A DNA stretch of 27,012 bases from NCBI GenBank assembly GCA_004151065.3, contig NWUY0300005671.1, positions 1-27,012 of the forward strand, read 5' to 3'. Shown here one piece after another: positions 17,636 through 27,012 of this stretch. The DNA comes from Larix sibirica. Lineage: Eukaryota > Streptophyta > Pinopsida > Pinales > Pinaceae. The notes below the pieces were generated by a model that was given only the letters and a program-made list of their open reading frames with translations, ran no database searches and was not told where the DNA came from. Each line of letters opens with the position of its first letter. Positions within the stretch are counted from its first letter, which is position 1. The position numbers and the translations under genes are program-made.

Positions 17636-19119
17636 GAGTAGCATTAAACATCTTTTTAAAAATTTCTAACATGCAATATCACCTTTCTTTATGTTTCTAG
17701 CTTAATATAGTGCATGCACATTTTCATATTTCTTTCATTTGAAATAGTTGAATAGTATAATGTTAGTTTACTCTAGTGTTTTTCCAAATACAGTGTTTTC
17801 TCATATAAAATATATCATCATTACTTCCCCATAACCAAATTCCAATCATAGAAGTGCGATGCATGCATAGACATAAAAGTAGAACCTACAGTGCAGAAAT
17901 AAATAGTACTTGGGAACAAAAAAAGATCAAGTGTAGAAAATCATCCATTCAGATTACATAACACAATCTGCAAATGCTATTGGGAATTCCCTGTTCCACC
18001 CAACCTAGATATGTAGAAAAATTCCGGTCTTTGTTTCACCATAGTCACCCCTAAGCTAGGTCCTAGTATCTCTAGGGATTGGTTCTTAGTTTCTTTTAGC
18101 TTTTAGATTCTTTTTAATTTGCATATTTGCATAACTAGCCTAGCGACTGCAGGTATCCAAGAAAATATTTTACCAATATCCATGATCCCTCATAGACATT
18201 CCTCATGCCAACAAATCTAGGCACTAGTCCTTACATGTTAGCCAATAGGAAATATTGATGTTATAGTACCTATGCATTCCTCCTGCCAGTTGGTACTCAA
18301 AACTTACAGTGCACGGACTCTATGCCTATCGAGAATATTTTGAACCATCAATGAACTTGGACCTTGGTCATCTATTCATAGATACCAAGTGGCTAGTTCC
18401 TTCCCCCTTCAATTGTCCATTTTTTGAAAGTTACAGATTTCATATTTTTATCTCTTTTCTATTCAGCTTAATTTCCATTCTTCCATATAGATTTCCATTT
18501 ATATTTTTCCGAGTTAGATATGACATTATACTTTTTAGTGTTCCTTGAAATTCTTCAACAACGAAGAGAATTAACCCCTTGGCATTATTTTTCACTCCCT
18601 TTTGTAAAGGAGGCATGTACTATTATTAGCCAATATTTTAGGTGGTGGCACCTATTGAGGAGTTACATTTTCTAGAGTTGTCTCTTCATATTTTATATTT
18701 GTTTACTTTTTTATTCTCTTTGTTCATTTTTAGTTTATTTCAATTATATTTTTAGTCCTTTTATTATTCTTGTTTTTCCTATAGAGACCTAGACCCCTCA
18801 TTCATCAGCTTTCCTACACAACCCAAACAGATTTAAATTTCAACATAGCGTAGTGATATATATCCAAGTATGTAGTACTTATAAAACATAAGGTTATAGT
18901 GTTCACAACACACTTAGCCAAAATATGAGGGGTTGGCATTCCAGGGTATTATAGAATCCATTTCCAATAGGACTATCCAAGAAAACTATGCCAAACACGA
19001 GATTCCAAAGCGAAACATTTTGGTGCAAATAGAGATATGGGCCTTAGTAGAAAGCTTTGCTTTCACATAACATAAAAGAAAAGACATACATTAAGGAAAC
19101 ACACAGTAACAACAGATAT
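17636..19119. other. Unassigned intergenic DNA
   Basis: AT-rich with no recognised coding sequence. Open frame 18309..18548 (plus) is a Phe/Ile-rich low-complexity frame without motifs. At 18930..18955 the minus strand reads TATAATACCCTGGAATGCC, similar to the TGTAATACCC start of many plant LTRs, but no second feature supports an LTR here. Confidence 0.45.
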
Positions 19120-19129
19120 GGATAGAACG

Positions 19130-19312
19130 CTCAACCATATTACTCATTCATTGATGGTATCTTTATACAAAAGGGATGAGGTTGGAGCAGTTACACTTGC
19201 TCCAACTATCTATTCGTTAAGGTTATTTATACATACATTGATTAATACAATATGATGACCTAGGAGAGTCCTATTGGCCCCCTAAAGATCTCCCCCACCC
19301 CAAAACTCTTCT
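19130..19312 (-). repeat. LTR-like promoter segment with preceding purine tract (element 3)
   Basis: The minus strand reads GAGTTTTGGGGTGGGGGAGA (a purine tract, about 19293..19312), then AATAGGACTCTCCTAGG, TATAAATAACC (about 19220), and ATCAATGAATGAGTAATATG (about 19140). A purine tract, a TATAAATA box and then an AATGAATGA-type segment is the layout of a 3' LTR boundary. No TG/CA ends were fixed and no second copy was found, so this remains a candidate. Confidence 0.4.
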
Positions 19313-20118
19313 TCATCCCAAAGAGAACAAGTATGCAAAAACAATCATGATTCATGACTCGTCAGCCTCTGTCTTCAATATGGTAGTAGGTAGTCAAAGT
19401 CTCACCCTATCACTAAGGTGGTCGACTATCCTCACTGCAAGTAGGTATTTTGGTTTAAAGCCTCACCCTGTCTCATCTGGCCGGCCTTTTCTCGACTCAA
19501 GTTTGGGTCTTTTCGCTCTTTGACTTTCTATACCATTTATTTGTCTTTCACTTTTGAATTCACAACTCAAGATCTTCTTTTGTACAATTTTTCTTTTTGT
19601 TATCATCTAACATTAAGCTCTTTTTTTGTGAACTGTAAAATGATTTTTTTTTTAATGTGGTCGTCATCGACTTTGTCTGTCATGAGGCTTCCTGCAAGTT
19701 TGTATATGCTTAGTATATGTTTCACTGCTCATGGTTGGTACTGAATGCTATATATGATATTGGTCGTGGCCGACTACTATGGACTAGACTAACTCGACTC
19801 GAATAACCATGGTCGGAAAGAGATCGACTTGATTTACAATTATGGAGGGGATCGCGTGCCTCAAAAGAGACTCACATTTCACCCCATCCAACTTAATGGC
19901 TTACAAATTATTAAAGTAAAGTCACTTGTGGTTATAAATGAGTAAAGTATTACCATCAATCTTAATGATATAGACCAAAAATACTCGACCATAAAATACG
20001 GACGACATTAATTTTCCAACCATTTTGATATTGTTTTTTTTTTTTCAGCCATATTTAGGCATCAACCAAAATGGAAAGCAAACATATTTATAATGTGACT
20101 TATCAACATTAAAACTAA
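19313..20118 (-). other. Non-coding stretch between element 3 Gag and the LTR-like segment
   Basis: About 800 bp with no recognised protease, RT, RNase H or integrase motif on the minus strand. It holds a degenerate direct repeat of AAAGTCTCACCCTATC / AAAGCCTCACCCTGTC (19398 and 19457) and many GTCGA/TCGAC words. If element 3 is real, its pol region is missing or beyond recognition. Confidence 0.45.
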
Positions 20119-21010
20119 TCAAATTTCACATATCAGTAAGTATCGTCTTCTACCATAGTTTAGCGACGAATAAGACCATAGGGTAGTAGGTAGGTGGTGC
20201 TGTAGGTGTGGTATATGCTTGTGGGGGATGGCCGTAGAAATGAGTTGGACAAGACTTTCCATGTATATGAGGGTTTGGGCCAGTGTGACATACAGAGGTG
20301 TTGCTCTAGAATGGGCCATGGAACACAAAAGATTAGGACCAACGCTCATGGTGGGTGCGTGAAACTGGGCATAGAATTATAAGCAGGGGTGGAGCCTCGA
20401 GGCCTATGGACATATGGTCGATTGGTAGATGCAACGTGTCCAATGATGCCATTGGCAGCGTGGGATTCCCCCGACATGTGTTTTTGATATGAATCATCGC
20501 GAGGAGCATCAGGTAGAATGGTGTAAAGGTAGCCTAAATGTGCGTAGATAACGTCAAACTAATAGGCTTTAAGTATGGCTTCTTATTCGGCTTGGGGCCG
20601 TTCAGATGCCACATCCTTTGAAATAGCTAGTATGAGAGACTTCAAAAACCAATCTAAAAATATACGGCCATCTAAATTTTTCTTGCACAAACTGCGGCAT
20701 CTATACCACTCATGAATGTGTTTAGTGATGTGGGTGGTCATGCTTTGTCTACAAGATAGGAGAATCTCAACACTAGCATTGTAATGGACGCGTAGATGGA
20801 AGAACTGCAGGAAATTTGAAGTGAGGGAAGCAAAAGTGGGAAGCGTCCCATGAGGTTGGTCAATATACCACTTGGTTGCAGTGCTAGTGAGTGACTGTTG
20901 TAAAAGGCGTAGGCGGATCAAGTCATCCNCCATTTCCAACATCAACCTAAGATGAACTTGAATCACCATTTCCATCTCCATCTCTTCTACGCACCCCTCC
21001 ATTTTTGCAC
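20119..21010 (-). pseudogene. Gag of a third Ty3/gypsy-type element, disrupted
   Basis: The minus strand reads IRLRLLQQSLTSTATKWYID, QPHGTLPTFASLTSNFLQFF, then HITKHIHEWYRCRSLCKKNL and FLDWFLKSLILAISKDVASE up to 20583. This is a complete Gag capsid core: LRLFxxSLTGxAxKWYxxLP...F...FLxxF...HIxxHxxEW. After a stop the same frame continues with EAILKAY, FDVIYAHLGYLYTILPDAPR, then ANGIIGHVASTNRPYVHRPR. Beyond 20350 the frames break up into a Pro/His/Tyr-rich tail (PQAYTTPTAPPTYYP visible in one frame). The ATG at 21000..21002 follows no known leader and one N (20929) lies in the frame. It is different in sequence from both other Gags. No zinc knuckle or pol was found downstream. Confidence 0.8.
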
Positions 21011-21837
21011 TTTGTATTCTTTGGATGTTACCTACCTACAATCCTGCGGCCTCAGATGAAATATTGGCCTATTTTTCCACTATTACTCTATTCATGAAAG
21101 TTTAAGATGCTCGTTGGATATCCACAGTGATAATGTTGTTAAATCGGAAGTGGAATGCATGGTTAGGCAATGTGTTTTTTGCTAAAGTTTTGACAGCATC
21201 AAGAGCACCCTGTTACTAACACAATGGCCATTTATTTATCTAATAAATGCAACTGCCTGATTCTCATCCAAATCATCGATTATCATCACTAATCAAAATT
21301 ATGATGGATGTATAGGATTATAGGTGTGGCTTTTAATAAATGTACTAAAATGAGAGATATAGAATCATCAAAAACCATGAACCAATATAAATTTTCCACG
21401 ATTCAGCTATTTATGCGCAAACTTGAGAATTGACTACTGTGCGGTGCCTTACAAGGATAAATTAATTTTCCACCTTCGATTCAGATCAAGTACTGAGCTG
21501 CAAACCTTGTAATTCAATGAGCCCATGTTGTAAGAAATATATAAAAAACCACTGTGTTCCTTCTAGCTTTGAAATGAATTGCAATCCATAAGGATGTAGC
21601 AGCAAAGCATTATATGTTAAAATTTGAAATCTAATAGCGACCTCACGCTGCATTTAATGCTTAATATTCACGGAAGTGAATCGATAAAAATCAAGTTCTA
21701 CTTTGTGCAATGTGTAGCCTATTTATTTAACTATAGAAAATGTTCAATAAACCCTTCAGCCATTATAATTTCATAATAATTTTTTAGCAATGGTTTTAGT
21801 CAAATTTATGATCTGTATCGTAGAGTGGGCCAGGAGG

Positions 21838-21847
21838 GCCACGTGGC
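21838..21847. promoter_or_regulatory. G-box palindrome GCCACGTGGC, copy 1
   Basis: Perfect 10-bp palindrome with the CACGTG core bound by plant bZIP and bHLH factors; ACGTGGC is also the ABRE core. It is embedded in GGGCCACGTGGCAG, which recurs 61 bp later. No target gene is established. Confidence 0.5.
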
Positions 21848-21898
21848 AGCGCAGTAGCAGATGCAAGCTATACGTATTAGACTGAGACAATGTAGTGG

Positions 21899-21908
21899 GC
21901 CACGTGGC
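21899..21908. promoter_or_regulatory. G-box palindrome GCCACGTGGC, copy 2
   Basis: Identical to the copy 61 bp upstream, again inside GGGCCACGTGGCAG followed by GAGCAGCAG-like sequence. Confidence 0.5.
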
Positions 21909-22399
21909 AGTGAGCAGCAGTTGTTAGAGGCTTATTGAATAGTCTGCTTCCACTTATCATAGGCTTTTGCATTAGTACCCCACCTCTTTTTGGCGGGGAA
22001 TATGCTGCAACACAGCTTTCCCTTGTTTTTTTAGTAGACTAGGTTTATGTGTATGATTTGTGGATGGAATGAAGAGATTAATTTAGAATTGTGAATTCTT
22101 ATCATGTACATAGTGTTGATTCCATTTAATATATTTTTGAAAATATTATTGATACATCAGAAGTCTAAAGCAAGTAGAAAAATGTAAAGAGATTTATTGT
22201 TAGATAGTCTTATTGAATTGACAAATGATATTCAGAGTTCACAACCTCTCTATTTTTATAAAATAATATGTTTTTACGGCTAATGCTTTCAAGTAGGAAA
22301 CTCCTTCCATGCATATTAACATTTGGTTTGCATGATATCTTTAACATATTGTAATTGCTGGGTAGGAAACTTCTTATGCACATGACATGGAAGGAGTTT

Positions 22400-22624
22400 T
22401 AGTGGGTCCAACAATGGCAACAATGATGAGATTAAGGATGATGGTGGTGATTCTAATCATGATATGGTGAAGAAAAATATGACAGAGGTGAGGATGGTGA
22501 TGAAAATGTTAATGGCTATGAGGATGATGATGTGGAGGGAAATGATGAATCATCACGACAACATGATGACACTACTAAAGATGTCTTCCACGATGCGGAA
22601 ATGATCATATGGTTTGTCAATTAA
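22400..22624 (+). pseudogene. Acidic low-complexity reading frame remnant, unknown
   Basis: On the plus strand one frame reads SNNGNNDEIKDDGGDSNHDM and, after one frame change near 22490, another reads GEDGDENVNGYEDDDVEGND, then ESSRQHDDTTKDVFHDAEMI, ending at TAA (22622..22624). Asp, Glu and Asn make up about half of the residues. The composition (GATGATGGTG-like DNA) is unlike the flanks. Such acidic stretches occur in transposase leaders and in nuclear proteins, but no domain is recognised. It may also be a simple GAT-rich repeat that happens to translate this way. Confidence 0.3.
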
Positions 22625-23357
22625 TGAGTTAATGATATTTTATAATTAATATTATGGTTTGATTTTGTTTTGTTGTTATCTAAGTTTGTAGGGTATAGGT
22701 GTAAAAACATTAATTACAATTTCATTCTCCAATCCTACACAAACTCCTACTCAACCTATTGCTCAATTTTAGATCATAAGATTTGCATATTAACAACTAA
22801 GTTAATAAGATACATAATTAATATTTTTTTACATCATTACATCATCATGTGAATTTCCAAGCTGTAGTTGGAGAAACTTAAATTTGTGGGGTTTAATGTA
22901 TGATTTGCTACAAACTCTTGATCAACCCTTGAGGGACCTCCATGTAAGTTATTGCTTCATTCTAAATCATTGTATTTTTATTGTTCCTCTCATTGAAGTT
23001 GCACGCATGCAACAATCAACTATGATTTTCTTATTTTTGTATACCATCTCTAATGTTGAGGAATCAAAATCACGAGGCCATGGGGCAAGGATTTGTGGGA
23101 GAAAATATATCGTTGTCGTTGTGCATAATATTCCCATGGGGAAAGAGTACACAAAAGTATAGGTCACTTGTGCACTTGCTAGAAGATTCTCATTGTTCAA
23201 ACCCAACAAAGAACAAGAGTTGCTTGGAGATATATAGTGAACTTGTTCATCGCTTGGCCTATGGATAAATTGATAGTGCTTATGGAAATCTCCATCCGTT
23301 TGTCATGTTGTGCTACAATATCACTAGTTTGTAGTATATTGTGAATAAGAATATCAA

Positions 23358-23383
<26 letters not shown>
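23358..23383. repeat. (GT)13 microsatellite
   Basis: Thirteen uninterrupted GT dinucleotides; likely length-polymorphic. A shorter GT run lies at 17184..17197. Confidence 0.97.
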
Positions 23384-23388
<5 letters not shown>

Positions 23389-23608
23389 TAAGATATTCTA
23401 ACTTTCGATCCGTTTTTATTTCCATTGATTTATTTAGATGAAAACAATATATTTTATTATTAGCTTTCACTAAGTTACTTTATTAAATAAATTCTTCAAA
23501 TATTGAAAAAGAAAACAACTCATGGTTAATTAAGTGAAGTAAAATTAATCAAATTCAAATCTTGGTTGATTAAGTAAATTAAAATAATTTACAGCTAGTT
23601 ATAAATTT

Positions 23609-23637
23609 ATGGGAGATGATGGGTTGTCATCTCCCAT
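23609..23637. repeat. Perfect inverted repeat, 11-bp arms, 7-base loop
   Basis: ATGGGAGATGA and TCATCTCCCAT flank TGGGTTG, followed by a T run (23638..23643). It has the shape of a hairpin but no transcript context. Confidence 0.85.
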
Positions 23638-24379
23638 TTTTTTGATTGGCCAATTTTTTTATAAGACTATATTGTAGTCAAATTTGAGATCAATACACTA
23701 CCCAAATTGCCTTGTTTAGATATTATTATGAATGCAATTGAGACCCCCATATTATATTCTTCTTTTTTTGCCATGGGGATGTTGGGGTTGTTGATACAAG
23801 TGAAATTGCAGTCCTATGAAGAAATTTTTTTAATAGGCATTGTTGTAGATGTTTTAGCAAGCATTCTATGAAATGGCCTAGCAAGATGTTTTTAATGACA
23901 TTAAGATGTCTCAATCATGAATGTTTATGTAGACTCAGTTTTGGAAGTTTTTGGTGTCTCAAGCCTAGATGTTTCTTAGGTCTCAAGAGTGGATGTTTAT
24001 GTGGATGTATATAGTCACATTTATGGATGTTTATTGTTATTGACTGTAATAAAGATATCAAGGATGTTTCTATGGTAGAAAATGTGGACTTTTTTGTTAC
24101 CGCCCAAATTACCAATCATATTGTCATCCAAATGAGAACATGTGCAAAAAATAAGATATTTGAAAATTAACTACTCAATTAGCAACTTGCGTGGCATATT
24201 CTCTAAAATCTTGTTGTGCATAAAAATTCACACTTAGCCAACACCTTGAAATGGTCATAGAGGTAATGTTACACAAATATTGATCTCCAACCCTTAAAGT
24301 TGTCATATGATCTATGTCTGGGAACAACCAATGTTAATATAGAGATGGATGATCAATATTTATTGTGTTTCCCTTTTGA

Positions 24380-25060
24380 TATCCTTACATAGGGGATAAA
24401 ACTTCCCTATCATAGATTTGTAAAATTCAATGGTAAGATTATCTAGGCCATAGACTTGTTGATGGGAATTTCTTAGCAATTTTTTTACACCATCTTAGAG
24501 AGGTACGGATTCCAAAAATCCATTTAGTAGAGAACAATTTGAATTCGACACTAAATCTCTTTTTCAAAGTAGGTATCCTTGTGAGATACTCATGATAATG
24601 AATGATCTTCTCTAATGAGTATTTGATATGTGACAAGAAAACTTATCTTAATTTTCAAACATGCAATCTAGATCATAGTTTATTTGAATTTGCAAAGTGT
24701 TGGAAATACTAGGTGTACTCATCACCTTTTCCCAATAAAATTGAGACCACTTCCTATATTTATTCTATAAGCCCCTCTTTTGTCTTTAGCACATGAAACA
24801 ACTGCGCTAAACAACATATGATTCCAATAGTGATTCTTGAGACAATTCCTTGGTAGAAGCTCATTTTAGTCTCTATGATGTGCCCCCTGATCTGGTGAAT
24901 ACTTTTTTATTTTACCTTTAAAGATACTCGCCATTTTCTTCCACCTTTCGAAGGGATAAGGCATGGATAACTTGGTCTTTAACATGGTCCTACCACCCTG
25001 TAAACTTGAAAATGGAGTATTTATTCTTAAATAGTTGGGGTAAAGGGAGAGAAGCACCCC
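24380..25060 (-). pseudogene. Possible LINE (non-LTR retrotransposon) ORF2 remnant
   Basis: On the minus strand a piece near 24866..25057 reads YPNYLRINTPFSSLQGGRTM, followed by MPYPFERWKKMASIFKGKIK. This recalls the end of a LINE endonuclease domain, where a QGG(x)N motif precedes the LDRxYxxxxW segment. About 450 bp further on, near 24385..24430, LDNLTIEFYKSMIGKFYP resembles the DGLTxEFYK motif at the start of a LINE reverse transcriptase. Order, spacing and strand fit a LINE ORF2. Stops and frame changes are everywhere, and neither motif is strong alone. No YADD box was seen. A chance resemblance in AT-rich DNA remains possible. Confidence 0.35.
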
Positions 25061-25072
25061 AATCCATCAAAG

Positions 25073-25454
25073 CCTTTTGAGTGGATTGCAATAAGAATAA
25101 AATATCAACATCACTAAAATGACTATGAGTGTTGGTTTTGATTTTCTCAATTGAAGTCCAAGAGATTTTGACTTTGTCTAACTTTGCATTACTATAATAT
25201 GCTCCATTTTCCTAGTTTTACTAAGTACAAAGTTGGTGGCCTTTCCAATCTAACTCTACTAACCCTTTTGAGTGGAATGCAGTAAAAATAAAATATCGAC
25301 ATCACTTGAATGACTATAAGTGTTGGTCTTGATTTTCTCAATTGAAGTCCAAGCGATTTAGAATTTGTTTAAATTTGCATTACTATAATATACTCCCTTC
25401 CCCTATTTTTACTAAGTACAAAGTTGGTATCCTTTCCAATCCAACTCTACTAAC
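25073..25454. repeat. Tandem duplication, two 191-bp units
   Basis: Unit 1 (25073..25263) and unit 2 (25264..25454) each start CCTTTTGAGTGG and end CAACTCTACTAAC or TAACTCTACTAAC. They share long blocks such as TTTTCTCAATTGAAGTCCAA and ACTAAGTACAAAGTTGGT, differ by scattered substitutions and have equal length. Confidence 0.92.
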
Positions 25455-25472
25455 CCAAATATGTAGAAAAAA

Positions 25473-25905
25473 TTGAGAGATAAACACAAACTTATTATTT
25501 AGTCTTGATAGATTCTATCAAATACCCTATCTATCATATTAAAATCCATAAAACATACCAACCTACATATTCAAGTTGTCTCATCCTAAAACAACAATGT
25601 GTGGTTTTCATTTATAAGAGCATACAAGGAGAGAATTGAAAATGATCTAGTTGATTGAATCCTTCTCTTAATCTATTGAAAGATAAACACCATCTTTAAT
25701 AAGATGATCATCTAGTCTTGATTATGGAAAAGACTCTATCTATCTTATTAAAATCCACAAAACATGCCAACCTATGGTTGTATGTAATCAAATTGTCAAA
25801 GCTTCCTTAGGGTTCGTCCCAAAAGGATGTTTCTATTTCATCTACGAAAGCATACACGAGAAAAATGAAAATAGGCTAGTCAGTTGAATTCTTCATTTAG
25901 ATTGA
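25473..25905. repeat. Tandem duplication, two units of about 203 to 230 bp
   Basis: Unit 1 starts TTGAGAGATAAACAC (25473) and unit 2 TTGAAAGATAAACAC (25676). Shared blocks include TAGTCTTGAT, CTATCTATC, TATTAAAATCCA and AAACAT followed by CCAACCTA. More diverged than the 191-bp pair, with small insertions in unit 2. Confidence 0.82.
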
Positions 25906-27012
25906 ACTCCTTAGATGCATAATTTTATCAAGAAATACAAAGAGCGTTAGGCTTCCAAGCATCCATGCTTAACATTTCTCGACCCACAAAATGGCAAAAA
26001 GGTTTTACCATATTTTCTCCACTGTATTTTGTATATAAGAAATCCCTTAATCAACTAAGCAACACAAATGGAACATGAAATACACAAGATAAAGAAGGAA
26101 AATATACTAGAGTGCCATAAGAGGGGGGCCTATTCTCCTACCTTCCAAGGTGTCATCGTTCTTCTTGTGGGAAATATCAAGAGGAGATCTTGACAAAAGC
26201 AAAATGGATTTGGTTTAATTCCACTAAAGTCACAAGATGCAAAGAGTCTAACAAGTATGCAAAGGAAACCCTGAACAAACTTGCAAGAGAAAGAGGACAT
26301 CCTCCTCGAATGCTTGAGGGAAAAGATAAATGAGAGAAAATTTGGTATGATCAAATATAATAATTGCATATAAAACCCAAGAATAGATATTGCCTTGTGA
26401 TAGAGGCAACTCATACCCATACCCAAAATTGCAGTGGGAGGGTACCCATTTATAGTGAAAATAAATGTTAGAAGAGAAAAACAACCTTCACCTAAAATAA
26501 GGGAGTCTAGGGCTTTGATTTTTGCCATATTGTGTTCATCATCATTGTAGGTATTAGGAGCATTTCACTAAGAATCGGAATATCAAGTAGAAAGATGGTC
26601 TTTGTTTCTCTTGTATGCAAAAATAATATACCACTAAGTTACCCTATATAAAAATTGATCAATAACAATAACAAAAACACGAAAGGTAAAAAAAATACTA
26701 CTAATAATAAAAGTAACCTCTTTCCTTTAAAGATTTTAAAAACACTAACCAAAACTCCTTTAAAAGTTTGAGATACACCTTTAAATACACCAACCATTAT
26801 ATACCACTAAGTTACCTTATATAAAAATTGATNGTTTCCTCTTGAAGAACATAAAAGACGAGCTAGAGGTCTCATGCTCGTTGCTAATTTAAAGCCGACC
26901 GATAAGATGACAAGAATTGGGTTAGATAAGTTGCAATGATTGAAATTATACGACTGATCTACTGTAATTATGTCAACTGTAATGAAATGAGCCCAGATGT
27001 GCAATAGTTAGA
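25906..27012. other. Unassigned DNA at the right end
   Basis: The longest frame (26130..26528, minus, 132 codons) is hydrophobic, overlapped by another frame, and has no recognised domain or codon pattern, so it is not called as a gene. A 33-bp spaced direct repeat is listed separately. Confidence 0.45.
26627..26832. repeat. 33-bp direct repeat, copies 173 bp apart
   Basis: TATACCACTAAGTTACC followed by C or T and TATATAAAAATTGAT occurs at 26627..26659 and 26800..26832 with a single mismatch. The second copy ends directly at an N (26833). Confidence 0.93.

Larger units (their letters stand above)
21011..22400. other. Unassigned DNA upstream of element 3 Gag
   Basis: No supported coding region and no LTR copy matching 19130..19312 was found by eye. 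The stretch holds the G-box pair described separately and an E2F-like TTTGGCGGG (21989..21997). Confidence 0.45.
22625..24300. other. Unassigned DNA with simple repeats
   Basis: No supported gene. Overlapping open frames at 22884..23268 in both strands cancel each other out. Between 23840 and 24075 the word GATGTTT recurs about eight times, giving a loose short-period repeat. The (GT)13 tract and a hairpin are listed separately. Confidence 0.45.

Noticed and set aside
18930-18955. TGTAATACCC-like LTR start on the minus strand (TATAATACCCTGG)
   Set aside because: The first bases do not match TG exactly, and no primer site, polypurine tract or second copy is nearby.
22884-23268. Overlapping frames on both strands, with SRGHGARICGRKYIVVVVHN reminiscent of plant CACTA-associated transposase proteins
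   Set aside because: The resemblance is a short RG/GRK pattern only. No CACTA ends or second motif were seen, and three frames overlap here.
23609-23643. Rho-independent terminator
   Set aside because: Shape fits, but the window is plant nuclear DNA with no operon ending here, so it is listed only as an inverted repeat.
26130-26528. 132-codon minus-strand frame
   Set aside because: Hydrophobic, Phe/Leu/Ser-rich translation without domain, overlapped by another frame. Length alone is not convincing in this composition.

Overview
The window looks like nuclear intergenic DNA from a land plant with a repeat-rich genome. It is AT-rich, has no recognisable tRNA, rRNA, CRISPR array or bacterial operon structure, and almost every piece of recognisable coding sequence is a decayed retrotransposon on the minus strand. 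I cannot name the species. No intact host gene was recognised. The longest computed open frame (14469..15467) is an artefact of an 860-base N gap at 14547..15406.

Layout, left to right. (1) 1..7900: a degenerate Ty3/gypsy element read right to left. It has a candidate 5' LTR (7640..7900) with a TATA box, a weak tRNA-Met-type primer site (about 7624..7639), an N-terminal Gag region (7060..7560), a Gag core (5857..6421), an array of five CCHC-type knuckles (5062..5592), an aspartic protease (4290..4700), a second Gag-like module (3470..3990), reverse transcriptase (2155..2965), RNase H (1740..2100) and integrase (364..1700). The 3' LTR is not seen and probably lies beyond base 1. (2) 7901..9918: AT-rich DNA with nothing recognised. 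(3) 9919..13216: a second, different Ty3/gypsy element, also minus strand, with a clear primer-binding site (12170..12186), Gag, protease and only the first part of reverse transcriptase. Its LTR carries a tandemly duplicated unit of about 260 bp whose second copy is split by a roughly 300-bp insertion. (4) 13217..19100: non-coding DNA with several tandem repeats (18, 29, 51 and about 58 bp units) and the assembly gap. (5) 19130..21010: a third minus-strand LTR-type remnant with a Gag frame and, some 800 bp downstream, an LTR-like promoter segment; no pol was recognised between them. (6) 21010..24300: mostly unassigned, with a pair of perfect G-box palindromes, an acidic low-complexity reading frame, a (GT)13 microsatellite and a strong hairpin. 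(7) 24300..27012: a possible LINE remnant on the minus strand, followed by two adjacent long tandem duplications (191-bp and about 203-bp units) and a 33-bp spaced direct repeat beside a single N.

The parts do not cooperate as a pathway. They are successive transposon insertions in various stages of decay. All recognisable elements share the minus orientation. The most interesting points are the domain order of element 1 (a second Gag-like module between protease and RT, and a multi-knuckle Gag), the duplicated LTR module of element 2, and the unusual density of tandem duplications in the right half. Assignments to families rest on reading motifs by eye; no database search was possible.
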